The notes beneath the pieces were generated by a model. It saw only the letters and a program-made list of their open reading frames with translations, was not told where the DNA came from and did no database searches. A DNA stretch of 64,000 bases from Trebonia sp036501515 (GTDB lineage Bacteria; Actinomycetota; Actinomycetes; Streptosporangiales; Streptosporangiaceae): NCBI GenBank assembly GCA_036501515.1, contig DASYAD010000209.1:1-64000 (forward strand), given 5' to 3'. A program made the position numbers and the translations under genes. Positions 1 to 7,432 of the stretch are shown piece by piece (the first letter of the stretch is position 1; the number at the start of each line of letters is the position of its first letter).

Positions 1-1
1 C

Positions 2-670
2 TCCCACCACGAGGCCTACGCCAAGCGGACCATGGCCTACGACCAGGTGCTGGTCATGCGCGAGCTCGGCTACGACACCTTCGCCGTGGTCGGCCACGAC
101 CGGGGCGGCCGGGTAGCGCACCGGATGGCGCTGGACTACGACGAGTGCGTCGAGCGCATCGCCGTGCTCGACATCGTCCCGACCCGGCACGCCTTCCGTC
201 ACGCGGACAAGGACTTCGGGCTGGGCTACTGGCACTGGTTCTTCCTGGCCCAGCCCGAGCCGCTGCCCGAAGGACTGCTCGCGGGCGACCCGGTCGGCTG
301 GGTCCGGGGGCGGCTGGGGAGCCTGCGCCGCGGCGGCCAGCCGTTCGACGAGCGGGCGATGGACGAGTACGTCCGCTGCTTCAACGACCCGGCCGCGATC
401 CACGCTTCGTGCGAGGACTACCGGGCGGCGGCCGGCACCGACCTGGACGACGACGACGCCGCCGCGGCGCGCGGCCAGCGGGTCACCGCGCCGCTGCTCG
501 CGCTGTGGGGCGAGCACGGCTTCGTCGGCCGGCACTACGGTGACGTCGCGGCCGTCTGGCGGGAGTACGCGGACCAGGTGGAGGGCCGTTCCCTGCCGTG
601 CGGCCACTTCCTGGCCGAAGAGGTCCCGCTGCAGACCGCCGCCGCCCTGCGCGATTTCCTCCGGGACTGA
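2..670 (+). CDS. Haloacetate/fluoroacetate dehalogenase-like alpha/beta hydrolase, 5' end outside window
   Basis: The open frame runs in from the window edge, so the N-terminus is missing. The visible part carries the nucleophile elbow GHDRGGR, with Asp in the nucleophile position and two arginines placed as in fluoroacetate dehalogenases. It also has a cap motif with adjacent His-Trp (WHW) and a C-terminal CGHFLAEE with the catalytic His. Family knowledge: these cytoplasmic enzymes hydrolyse the carbon-halogen bond of haloacetates through an Asp-ester intermediate. Some close relatives are epoxide hydrolases, so the substrate is inferred only. It ends in TGA and no co-directional partner is visible downstream. 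Confidence 0.82.
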   Translation, partial: SHHEAYAKRTMAYDQVLVMRELGYDTFAVVGHDRGGRVAHRMALDYDECVERIAVLDIVPTRHAFRHADKDFGLGYWHWFFLAQPEPLPEGLLAGDPVGWVRGRLGSLRRGGQPFDERAMDEYVRCFNDPAAIHASCEDYRAAAGTDLDDDDAAAARGQRVTAPLLALWGEHGFVGRHYGDVAAVWREYADQVEGRSLPCGHFLAEEVPLQTAAALRDFLRD

Positions 671-716
671 AAACCCAGGCCTGAAAAGTCCAGGCAAACC
701 CAGCCCGGTCATTCAT

Positions 717-741
717 CAGAACGGGAGCGGCTGACCCCGTC
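717..741. repeat. Intergenic copy of dispersed GAACGGNNGCGGC motif
   Basis: It lies in the 158-bp gap after the dehalogenase gene, followed by a C-rich run. It shares 23 contiguous bases with the copy at 8810-8832. Confidence 0.5.
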
Positions 742-828
742 CCCCCCAGCGCGAGTTGAAAGGCCGGCGACGCGGCGGACCGGGGCTCGCCGGCGCCCGC
801 CTGGTGAGCGCGGTGGCGCGGTGAGCCG

Positions 829-1983
829 TCACGGCGGCGACGGCGCGTAGAGCCAGTCGCTGGCGGCGTAGTCGTCAGGCGGCCGGTGGGGGAGTGGGCC
901 GAACTCCCAGACCTGCCTGGCGCGCGACACCCGGATCGCCCGCGGTGCGCGCCGCGCCTCGTACCAGGCGAGCGCGGCCGGCACGGCCCGCGGCCCCGGG
1001 CAGTCAGCGAGGGCGTCGGCGAGGGCGCCGGCGTCCTCGATCGCCTGGCACGCGGCCTGCGCGAGGAAGGCGGGCATCGGGTGCACCGCGTCGCCGAGCA
1101 GCGCGACCCGCTCGGCCGCCCAGGAGTGCGGCGGCACCCGGTCGAGCAGCCGCCAGCAGCGGTCGCGGCGCAGCAGGCGCACGGCGGCGCGCACCGGGTC
1201 GGCGGCCCAGGAGAACGCCTCGTCGAGTTCCTCGGCCCCGCCCCACGCCACCACCATCGGATACAGGCGGCTGCGGAAGACCGCGACCTGCTCGTAGACC
1301 TCGCCGATCCGTACCGGGTACTGGGTGAAGTGCGCGTCCGGCCCGGTCCAGGCGCTCACCTCGTCGTGCGCCTCGCCGTCGGCCAGCTCGTCAGCGGGCA
1401 CCGTGCCGCGGTAGACGGCCCAGCCGTCGCCTGACGGTTCGCAGCCGCCGACCAGCGTGCGGACCGCCGAGGTGGCGCCGTCGGCCGCCAGCACCGCGTC
1501 GGCGGCGTACACCTGTCCGTTGGTGCAGGTCACGACCACGCCGCCCATGACCGAGGAAGCGAAGTGGGACTGGTCGACCGAGGTGACCTCGCGGTCAGGC
1601 CGCAGTTCGACGTCGGCGTCGGCGCACGCGTCGGCCAGCAGCGAGAGCAGGTCGGCCCGCCCGGCCACCACGTACGGCGACCCGTAGCGCGCCGTTAAGG
1701 GGGCACCGAGGTCGAGCTCGGCCAGCTCCGCGCCGCTGCCGAGGTCGCGCAGCACCGCCCGGCGCGGCCGCGAGCCGAGGCTGAGCACCTGGTCGAGCAG
1801 CCCGAGCCTGGCGAGCACGGCGGTCGCGTTCGGTGCCAGCCGAAGGCCGGGGCCTGACTGTGCGAACCGTGAGGCCCGCTCGAGCACCTGGACCCGGTGC
1901 CCGCCCTGGGCCAGTGCCAGCGCGGCGGTCAGCCCGCCGACGCCGCCGCCGATGACGACGATCTCCACCGCGCCCACTCCCAT
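829..1983 (-). CDS. FAD-dependent aromatic-type monooxygenase
   Basis: This is a 384-residue single-component flavoprotein monooxygenase. Three family motifs are visible: the N-terminal Rossmann GGGVGGLTAAL that binds FAD ADP, the DG motif (ADGATSAVR) and the C-terminal GD motif (LLGDAVHPMPAF). Members hydroxylate aromatic or related substrates with NAD(P)H and oxygen; salicylate and 3-hydroxybenzoate hydroxylases are typical relatives. The substrate cannot be read from sequence. I chose the ATG at 1983 over a TTG one codon earlier. The usual Pro after the GD motif (GDAAHPMxPxxGQG) is replaced by MPAFLAQAACQA, a common variant. It is divergent from an IclR regulator 76 bp away, which probably controls it. 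Confidence 0.85.
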   Translation of the reverse strand: MGVGAVEIVVIGGGVGGLTAALALAQGGHRVQVLERASRFAQSGPGLRLAPNATAVLARLGLLDQVLSLGSRPRRAVLRDLGSGAELAELDLGAPLTARYGSPYVVAGRADLLSLLADACADADVELRPDREVTSVDQSHFASSVMGGVVVTCTNGQVYAADAVLAADGATSAVRTLVGGCEPSGDGWAVYRGTVPADELADGEAHDEVSAWTGPDAHFTQYPVRIGEVYEQVAVFRSRLYPMVVAWGGAEELDEAFSWAADPVRAAVRLLRRDRCWRLLDRVPPHSWAAERVALLGDAVHPMPAFLAQAACQAIEDAGALADALADCPGPRAVPAALAWYEARRAPRAIRVSRARQVWEFGPLPHRPPDDYAASDWLYAPSPP

Positions 1984-1994
1984 CAACGGGACTG

Positions 1995-2012
1995 AACCGG
2001 CTCGTGCCGGTT
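1995..2012. promoter_or_regulatory. Perfect inverted repeat, candidate IclR operator
   Basis: AACCGGC-TCGT-GCCGGTT has 7-bp perfect arms and a 4-bp spacer. It sits in the 76-bp gap between the divergent monooxygenase and IclR genes. A TAAAAT box at about 2046 precedes the IclR start. Assignment to IclR is inferred from position. Confidence 0.55.
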
Positions 2013-2059
2013 TCGGTAGTTTATGCGTTACTGTCGGTGGCCGTGGCTAAAATTCTGCT

Positions 2060-2821
2060 ATGAAGAACAAGCCGCCGTATTCGATCGAGTCTGTCGACAA
2101 CGCGCTGCGGATTCTTCAGGCGCTGCGCGATTCCGGGCAGGTTCGTGTCTCCGACATGGCCGCTGAGCTCGGTATCGCCCGCTCGACCGCCCACCGGCTG
2201 CTGGCCATGCTGGTCTACCGCGACTTCGCGGTGCAGGCCGAGGACCGCTCCTACCGCCCGGGGCCCGCGCTGTCGGCCGAACCCTTGCGCGGCGAGCCGG
2301 CCCAGCGGCTGCGCCAGGTGATGCGCCCGCACATGGAGGCGCTGTGCGACCAGGTGGCCGAGACGGTCAACCTGACCGTCCGCCTCGGCGTCCAGTCGCG
2401 GTTCCTGCACACGGTCGAGTCCGCGCAGCTGCTGCGGGTGGGGGACCGCCAGGGGATGGTGCTGCCCGCCTGGAAGACCTCGGGCGGCAAGGCGCTGCTC
2501 GCCGAGCTCCCCGATGCCCAGCTCATCGCCCTGCTGCGCGGCACCGGCGGCCGGCCGCCGGAGGGAATGACCGCCGCCGGGCGCCGGGCGCTGGTCAGCG
2601 AGCTGCGGCTGATCCGCGACCAGGGCTATGCGGAGAACATCGAGGAGTCGGAGTCGGGCGTCTGCGCCATCGGCATCTGCGTCAGGGACCAGGCCGGCGA
2701 CCCGGTGGCGGCGCTGTCGGTCTCCGCGCCGTCGGTCCGCTACAACCGCGACCGCTCGCGGCTGTTCCTGCACGAGCTGCGCGCCGCCGTGGCCCGGGCC
2801 CAGACAGACATCTCGCTGTAG
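2060..2821 (+). CDS. IclR-family transcriptional regulator
   Basis: This 253-residue protein has the IclR layout. The N-terminal winged helix (about residues 8-65) contains the recognition segment AAELGIARSTAHRLL. The C-terminal effector-binding domain (about 80-250) includes the family-typical stretch around GMVLPAWKTSGGKALLA. Such proteins bind small aromatic or carboxylic effectors and usually control an adjacent divergent catabolic operon. Here that is the FAD monooxygenase, and a perfect palindrome lies between the two genes. A TAAAAT -10-like box lies close to the ATG, suggesting a very short leader. Confidence 0.9.
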   Translation: MKNKPPYSIESVDNALRILQALRDSGQVRVSDMAAELGIARSTAHRLLAMLVYRDFAVQAEDRSYRPGPALSAEPLRGEPAQRLRQVMRPHMEALCDQVAETVNLTVRLGVQSRFLHTVESAQLLRVGDRQGMVLPAWKTSGGKALLAELPDAQLIALLRGTGGRPPEGMTAAGRRALVSELRLIRDQGYAENIEESESGVCAIGICVRDQAGDPVAALSVSAPSVRYNRDRSRLFLHELRAAVARAQTDISL

Positions 2822-2834
2822 CCCGGCCGGGGCT

Positions 2835-3112
2835 CAGCCGGCCGGCTGGCTGAACTCCGCCCAGGTCCCGGCGGCGCTCCTGCGGCATGCCGCCGAACGC
2901 CGGCACGGGCGAGGCGCCCGCGTCGTCGTGTTCCGGCGAGAACTCAGTAGACGGCGCCCCGGGACGCCAGTCCTCGCCAGGACCCGTTGGCGATGAAGCC
3001 CAGGTGACGGTGGAGTCGATGATCTCGTCGCTCCCGCGCACCGTTCCCGACAGCGGCAGCCGGGTCCAGTCGGCCCGGTAGAGCAACCCGATGAGTTCCT
3101 GCTCCCCGATCA
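2835..3112 (-). pseudogene. Possible decayed small ORF between IclR and sirtuin
   Basis: Reading leftwards from an ATG at 3112, the first 40 or so codons look protein-like (MIGEQELIGLLYRADWTRL). After about 60 codons the coding character moves between frames, with GFIANGSWRG in one and TWAEFSQPAG before a stop in another. The plainest reading is a small gene broken by frameshifts. I do not recognise the family, and it may be non-coding. Confidence 0.25.
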
Positions 3113-3121
3113 TGGGCGCTC

Positions 3122-4057
3122 CTAGGCCAGCGGCAGTGAACCGGTTCCGTTTTGCTGCCGCGCGGCCGGCGGGTCCAGTTCCCTGACAAGCGCGGCCAGC
3201 GTGGCGCCGAGCGGCGCGTCCAGCGTCGCCGTCGCCAGCACGTCGCCGCGGGTCGCCCCCTGGTTCACGATCACCACGGGAATCCCCAGCGACGAAGCAT
3301 GCCGAACGTAGCGGAACCCGGACATCACCGTCAATGACGAGCCGAGCACGGCCAGCGCCGACGACGCCGACACCATGGAGAAGCACGCGTCGGTGCGCGG
3401 CCGGGGCACGTTCTCGCCGAAGAACACCACATCTGGCTTGAGGATCCCGCCGCAGCTGAGGCAGTCCACGACGGTGAACCCGTCGGTGTCCTCCAGGGCC
3501 ACGTCGCCGTCCGGGTTCACGGCCGGGTCCAAGCCCATGACGGCCTCGGTCCAGTCCGGGTTGGCCGCCCGCAGCCGCATGTCGAGCTCCTCGCGCGCGG
3601 TCCGCGTCCAGCACGACAGGCAGACGACCCGGTGCAGCGACCCGTGCAACTCGGTCACCGCCGCCGCCCCCGCCGCCTGGTGCAGCCCGTCCACGTTCTG
3701 GGTGATGATCCCGCCGACCAGCCCGGCCCGCTCGAGCGCGGCGACGGCGAAGTGCCCGGGGTTGGGGTCGGCGCCGGTGACGTGGCGCCAGCCCAGGTGG
3801 GACCGCGCCCAGTACCGCTGGCGGGCCGCCGGCGAGCCGGTGAACGTCTGGTAGGTCATCGGCTGCGCGGCAGCGCCGGAACGGGCCCGCCGCGCCTGCC
3901 CGCTCGGCCCGCGGTAGTCGGGGATACCGGACTCGGTGGACAGCCCCGCCCCGCTCAGCACCGTGACGCCGCCCGCGCCGAGCAGGCCGGCGAGCACCCG
4001 GAACGGATCCTGCTTACCCGCGAGGTCCCCGGCTTCGGCCAGCTCAGCATGCGTCAC
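3122..4057 (-). CDS. Sir2-family NAD-dependent protein deacylase
   Basis: This sirtuin of about 311 residues removes acyl groups from lysine using NAD+. Visible motifs are GAGLSTESGIPDYRGP (NAD binding), TQNVDGLH, the catalytic histidine in LHGSLH, and two zinc-binding Cys-x-x-Cys pairs (CLSC in two places). FGENVP follows the second pair. All core residues are present, so it should be active. I prefer the GTG at 4057. An in-frame ATG at 4096 would abut the start of the divergent NRDE gene and has no visible ribosome-binding site. Residues before the Rossmann core are poorly constrained, so the start is uncertain. Confidence 0.9.
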   Translation of the reverse strand: MTHAELAEAGDLAGKQDPFRVLAGLLGAGGVTVLSGAGLSTESGIPDYRGPSGQARRARSGAAAQPMTYQTFTGSPAARQRYWARSHLGWRHVTGADPNPGHFAVAALERAGLVGGIITQNVDGLHQAAGAAAVTELHGSLHRVVCLSCWTRTAREELDMRLRAANPDWTEAVMGLDPAVNPDGDVALEDTDGFTVVDCLSCGGILKPDVVFFGENVPRPRTDACFSMVSASSALAVLGSSLTVMSGFRYVRHASSLGIPVVIVNQGATRGDVLATATLDAPLGATLAALVRELDPPAARQQNGTGSLPLA

Positions 4058-4096
4058 CCTTTCATGCTGCCATGCGCCGCCTGGCAGAATGGACAT

Positions 4097-4882
4097 GTGT
4101 GCACCGTTGTGGTCAGCCTTGAGCCAGGCGAGCGGGTGCCGTTGCGCCTGCTCGGAGTCAGGGACGAGCTGGTCAGCCGGCCCTGGCGGGCGCCGGCCCG
4201 TAACTGGCCCGGCTCACCGCTGATCGGCGGAATCGACGAGCTGGCGGGCGGCACCTGGCTAGCCGTCCAGCCCGCCGTACCGCGGGTCGCCTGCCTGCTC
4301 AACGGCCGCGGCCCGCTGGCCGACCCCGCCCGCAGGCGCAGCCGGGGCGAGCTGCCGCTGCGCGCCGCGGCCGAGGGGCCTGGTCTGCTTACCCGCCTGG
4401 CGGCCGACCGGGACGCGCTCGCCGCCTACGACCCGTTCATCTTGATCTGCGCCGGCCTGACCTCGGTCACGGCGCTGACCTGGACCGGCGTCTACCTGCC
4501 GTACGGGCTGGCGGTGCGTACCCTCGCCCCGGGAACCCACCTGTTCACCAACGCCGGCCACGCGTACCCGGCGGAGTCAGGCGACCCGGCCGACGAGCCG
4601 AAGGCCGCCCACTTCGCCGACAAGTTCGCGGCTGCGCGCCCGCCCGCCGACCCGGCGCTGCCGGTCGCGCGGGCCTGGGGCGACTGGCTGACGCTGGCGG
4701 CGGGCGACGGCCTCGACCCAGGCAGCGCCAGCGCGATCCTGGTCCGCCGCGAACTGCCCGACGGCAAGCTCTACGGCACCACGTCGATGACCCTGGTAAG
4801 CCTGGCCGCGGACGACATCCGCTACGACTTCCAGCCGGAACCGGGCAACGCTGACGCCTGGTATCCGGTGCCGGTCCACTGA
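4097..4882 (+). CDS. NRDE (TANGO2-like) family protein
   Basis: Starting at GTG 4097 the protein begins M-C-T-V-V, the hallmark N-terminus of the NRDE/TANGO2 family, where Cys2 becomes the exposed residue. The name-giving Asn-Arg-Asp-Glu segment is changed here to VRDELVSRPW, followed by the usual W...P.....GG.D...GGTW pattern. Length is 261 residues, normal for bacterial members. The biochemical role is unknown; a TANGO2 role in lipid or haem handling in eukaryotes is debated. It is divergent from the sirtuin. Longer upstream frames overlap the sirtuin and are not supported. Confidence 0.82.
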   Translation: MCTVVVSLEPGERVPLRLLGVRDELVSRPWRAPARNWPGSPLIGGIDELAGGTWLAVQPAVPRVACLLNGRGPLADPARRRSRGELPLRAAAEGPGLLTRLAADRDALAAYDPFILICAGLTSVTALTWTGVYLPYGLAVRTLAPGTHLFTNAGHAYPAESGDPADEPKAAHFADKFAAARPPADPALPVARAWGDWLTLAAGDGLDPGSASAILVRRELPDGKLYGTTSMTLVSLAADDIRYDFQPEPGNADAWYPVPVH

Positions 4883-4886
4883 CCTT

Positions 4887-4940
4887 GGTTACTGGGTGTG
4901 ATTTCCGCCCGTATAGGGGCGCTAACTACACTCAGTAACC
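4887..4940. terminator. Nested inverted repeat between convergent genes
   Basis: The outer arms are GGTTACTG (4887-4894) and CAGTAACC (4933-4940), extended by a short GTGT/ACAC pairing. An inner CGCCC/GGGCG stem spans 4906-4921. It lies just after the NRDE stop and over the end of the broken NUDIX gene on the other strand. A bidirectional terminator or structured RNA is plausible. There is no U-tract. Confidence 0.5.
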
Positions 4941-5233
4941 TGCCTGAGCGATTCAGCGCAGCCGCCGGACCAGGTTCGCGAGCCCGCGCGGCAGGCGGCG
5001 CGGTAGAAGTCCTCGCCGTCTTCGACCCCGCCGCCCGGCGTGGCCCAGTGCCTGCCCTTGGGCGGCGGGTCGTCGTAGCCGAAGAGCAGCACCCGTCCAG
5101 CCGGGTCGACCGCGATCACCCGTCCCGCCAGCCGATCGGGCAGTGCCGGGTCGGGCAAGAAAGGGTCGGGCAGGTCGCGATCGGGCACGTCGCGATCGGG
5201 CAGGCCGGGCTCGGGGAGCCCAGTCTCAGTCAC
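4922..5233 (-). pseudogene. Truncated NUDIX hydrolase remnant
   Basis: From GTG 5233 the frame gives a repetitive linker built of LPD-P/R-D units. A normal NUDIX first strand follows (GRVIAVDPAGRVLLFGYDD) and then GGGVEDGE, the start of the Nudix box. After RAA the box fails: the expected REL-x-EE-x-G is replaced by CRAGSRTW, and a stop follows after about 20 unrelated codons. An ARE appears one frame over, suggesting a frameshift or deletion. The metal-binding glutamates are therefore absent and it cannot be an active hydrolase. The 9- to 15-bp repeats (GGTCGGGCA-like) in the linker may have promoted rearrangement. Confidence 0.65.
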
Positions 5234-5308
5234 TGGTCCATTGTCCCGCAGCGGGGCGGTCGCGGGCGGCGGCGGTCCGCGACCGCGGCACCCGATAACC
5301 TGGCCCGC

Positions 5309-6028
5309 GTGCTCGAACATGTCACGGTGACCAGCTACCTGGCGCCGCTGCGCGAGGGCGGCAGCCTGCCCGGCATCGTGGAGGCCGACAACCTGGGTAC
5401 CTACGTGCTCAAGTTCCGCGGCGCTGGCCAGGGGCCGCTCGCCCTGGTCGCGGAGGTGATCGGGGGCGAGCTGGCCCGGGCGCTCGGCCTGCGGACCCCC
5501 GAGCTGGCGCTGGCCGAGCTTGACCCGCGGATCGCCGCCAGCGAGCCCGATGAGGAGATCCAGGACCTGCTGCGGGCCAGCGCGGGCCTCAACCTCGCGG
5601 TGGACTTCCTGCCCGGCAGCGCCGGCTTCGACCCGCTCGGCTTTACCGCGGACGAGGACTTCGCCAGCGAGCTGCTCTGGTTCGACGCGCTCATCCAGAA
5701 TGTGGACCGCACCTGGCGCAATCCCAACCTGCTGGTCTGGCACGGTGACATCTGGCTGATCGACCACGGCGCCGCGCTGTACTTCCAGCACGACTGGTCA
5801 CGGGCCAGCCCTGCTAAGCCGTTCGACGCGCGCCAGCACGTCGTCAAGGACCGGGCGACCCGGCTCAAGCGGGCCCACGAGAAGCTGGCACCGCTGGTCA
5901 CCGAGGCGCTGCTGCTCGACGTCACCGGCAGCGTGCCGCCGGAGTGGTTCGGCGACCACGGCCCCGACGCCTACGTCGACCAGCTCCTCAACCGCGCCCC
6001 CGTCGTCCCGGAGGTGATAGTGCTGTGA
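5309..6028 (+). CDS. HipA-like kinase-fold protein (paired with DUF3037)
   Basis: This 239-residue protein resembles the short HipA-family kinases common in actinobacteria. Recognisable pieces are a nucleotide-binding N-lobe with VLKFRG and GGELARALGL, the catalytic region LIQNVDRTWRNPNLL (HxD/N loop equivalent), and LIDHGAALYF, matching the metal-binding Asp of the DFG position. The GTG at 5309 is chosen; longer in-frame starts overlap the NUDIX remnant. It overlaps the next gene by 4 bp (GTGA), so the two are translationally coupled. The HipA-DUF3037 pairing recurs in actinobacterial genomes, but its function is not established. Confidence 0.78.
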   Translation: MLEHVTVTSYLAPLREGGSLPGIVEADNLGTYVLKFRGAGQGPLALVAEVIGGELARALGLRTPELALAELDPRIAASEPDEEIQDLLRASAGLNLAVDFLPGSAGFDPLGFTADEDFASELLWFDALIQNVDRTWRNPNLLVWHGDIWLIDHGAALYFQHDWSRASPAKPFDARQHVVKDRATRLKRAHEKLAPLVTEALLLDVTGSVPPEWFGDHGPDAYVDQLLNRAPVVPEVIVL

Positions 6029-6393
6029 CCGAGATTTTCGAGTACGCGCTCATTCGCGTGGTGCCCAGGATCGAGCGCGGCGAGATGGTCAACGCCGGCG
6101 TGATCGTGTACTCCAAGTCCTTCCGGTTCCTGCGGACGCGAATCGAGCTCGACGAAGACCGGCTGCGGGCGGTCGACCCGGCCGCGGACCTGGCCGCCGT
6201 CCACGGCGCGCTGCGCGCGTTCGCGCGGGCCTGCACGGACGGCCCGCTGGCCGAGCAGACGCTCGGCGAGCGCTTCCGCTGGCTGACCGCGCCGCGCTCG
6301 GCCATCGTCCAGCCGGGTCCGGTGCACGCCGGGGTCACCGAGGATCCCGCCGCTGACCTGGACCGGCTGTTCACGAGCCTGGTCCAGGTGTAG
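6025..6393 (+). CDS. DUF3037 domain protein
   Basis: This 122-residue protein has the DUF3037 signature: an N-terminal YALIRVVPRIERGEMVNAGV segment followed by the VYSKSFRFL strand. It starts at a GTG that overlaps the stop of the HipA-like gene, so co-production is expected. I infer it is the partner, possibly the substrate or inhibitor, of the kinase-fold protein. No biochemical role is known to me for this family. Confidence 0.8.
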   Translation: MTEIFEYALIRVVPRIERGEMVNAGVIVYSKSFRFLRTRIELDEDRLRAVDPAADLAAVHGALRAFARACTDGPLAEQTLGERFRWLTAPRSAIVQPGPVHAGVTEDPAADLDRLFTSLVQV

Positions 6394-6433
6394 TGCGAAG
6401 CCGCGCTCCCGTTCTGACGGCCGGGGGAGCGGC

Positions 6434-7432
6434 ATGACCGCGACCGTCACCGGCGCGCTAACGCGGGCCAGGGACCTCCTCGGGGCCTACCCGGAGCTGG
6501 CCGCGGTTCTCGTCGCCGCCGTCGTCGGCCTGTCGGTCAGGCGGCCGCTCGCCTGGCTGACCGCCCACCAGGGCATCAACGTGCTGCTCGCCGTGCTGGT
6601 CCTGGCGACCGCGGTGACGATCGTCCCGGCCGCGCTCGGCCGGCTGGCGCGCGGGTGGCGGCGGATCCTGGCCGCGGTGCTGGCCGGCGTCACCGTGCTG
6701 CCCGCCGCCAGCTGGGCGGCCGCGCAGCTGGTGCCGGCCGGGCCGCTGCGCGACGGCGTGCTGACAGCGGGGCTCGCACCGTGCGAGATCGCCTCTGTCG
6801 CCACCACCGCGCTGGCGGGCGGGGAGGCGGCCGTGGCGGCCGGCGTGCTGATCGGCTCCACCCTGGTCACCGTCGCGCTGGCGGCGCCGATCCTGACGCT
6901 CGAGGCGGGCCGCGGCCACTTCTCGCCCGGTGGCGTCATCGCGAACCTGGCCCTGGTGGTGGCGCTGCCCTTGGCGGCCGGCCTCGCGCTGCGCTGCCTG
7001 GTGCCGGCCACCAGGCGGCGGCTGGCGACGGACCGCGCCACCGCGGCCGCCTCCCGCACCGCCGTGATCGCCGTGGCCGCGCTCGTCGCTCTGGTCGCGG
7101 CCGAGGTCAGGCTGTCCGCGGGCTACGCCGCGGTCGCTGGCGCGCTGGCCCTCTTCCTGGTCGTTTCGGCCGCCGCGGGACGGCTGCTCGGCGCCGGGTC
7201 AGCGCACGGCACCCGCTCGGCGCTGCTGCTCACCACGTCGATGCGCGACTTCGCGATCGCGGCGGCGCTGGCCGCCGCCGCGTTCGGCCCCCAGGCGGCG
7301 GCGCCGCTCGGCCTGTACGGCGTCGCCGTCCTGGTCTGGGGCACCGCCGCCGCGGGCGTGCTGCGCGCTAGGGCCGGCCGGGAGCCGGCTCAGGTCACCC
7401 CGGCTGACCCGGGCACCCGGCCTGGTAGCTGA
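6434..7432 (+). CDS. Bile acid:sodium symporter (BASS)-like membrane transporter
   Basis: This 332-residue polytopic protein has about nine to ten hydrophobic segments. It contains a BASS-type discontinuous-helix motif (GLAPCEIASVATTALAGG), which in the family lines the sodium and substrate site. A strong GGGGGAG ribosome site precedes the ATG. Substrates of bacterial members range from bile acids to organic anions; this one is unassigned. It ends 38 bp inside the convergent WD40 gene, so the two 3' ends overlap. Confidence 0.78.
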   Translation: MTATVTGALTRARDLLGAYPELAAVLVAAVVGLSVRRPLAWLTAHQGINVLLAVLVLATAVTIVPAALGRLARGWRRILAAVLAGVTVLPAASWAAAQLVPAGPLRDGVLTAGLAPCEIASVATTALAGGEAAVAAGVLIGSTLVTVALAAPILTLEAGRGHFSPGGVIANLALVVALPLAAGLALRCLVPATRRRLATDRATAAASRTAVIAVAALVALVAAEVRLSAGYAAVAGALALFLVVSAAAGRLLGAGSAHGTRSALLLTTSMRDFAIAAALAAAAFGPQAAAPLGLYGVAVLVWGTAAAGVLRARAGREPAQVTPADPGTRPGS

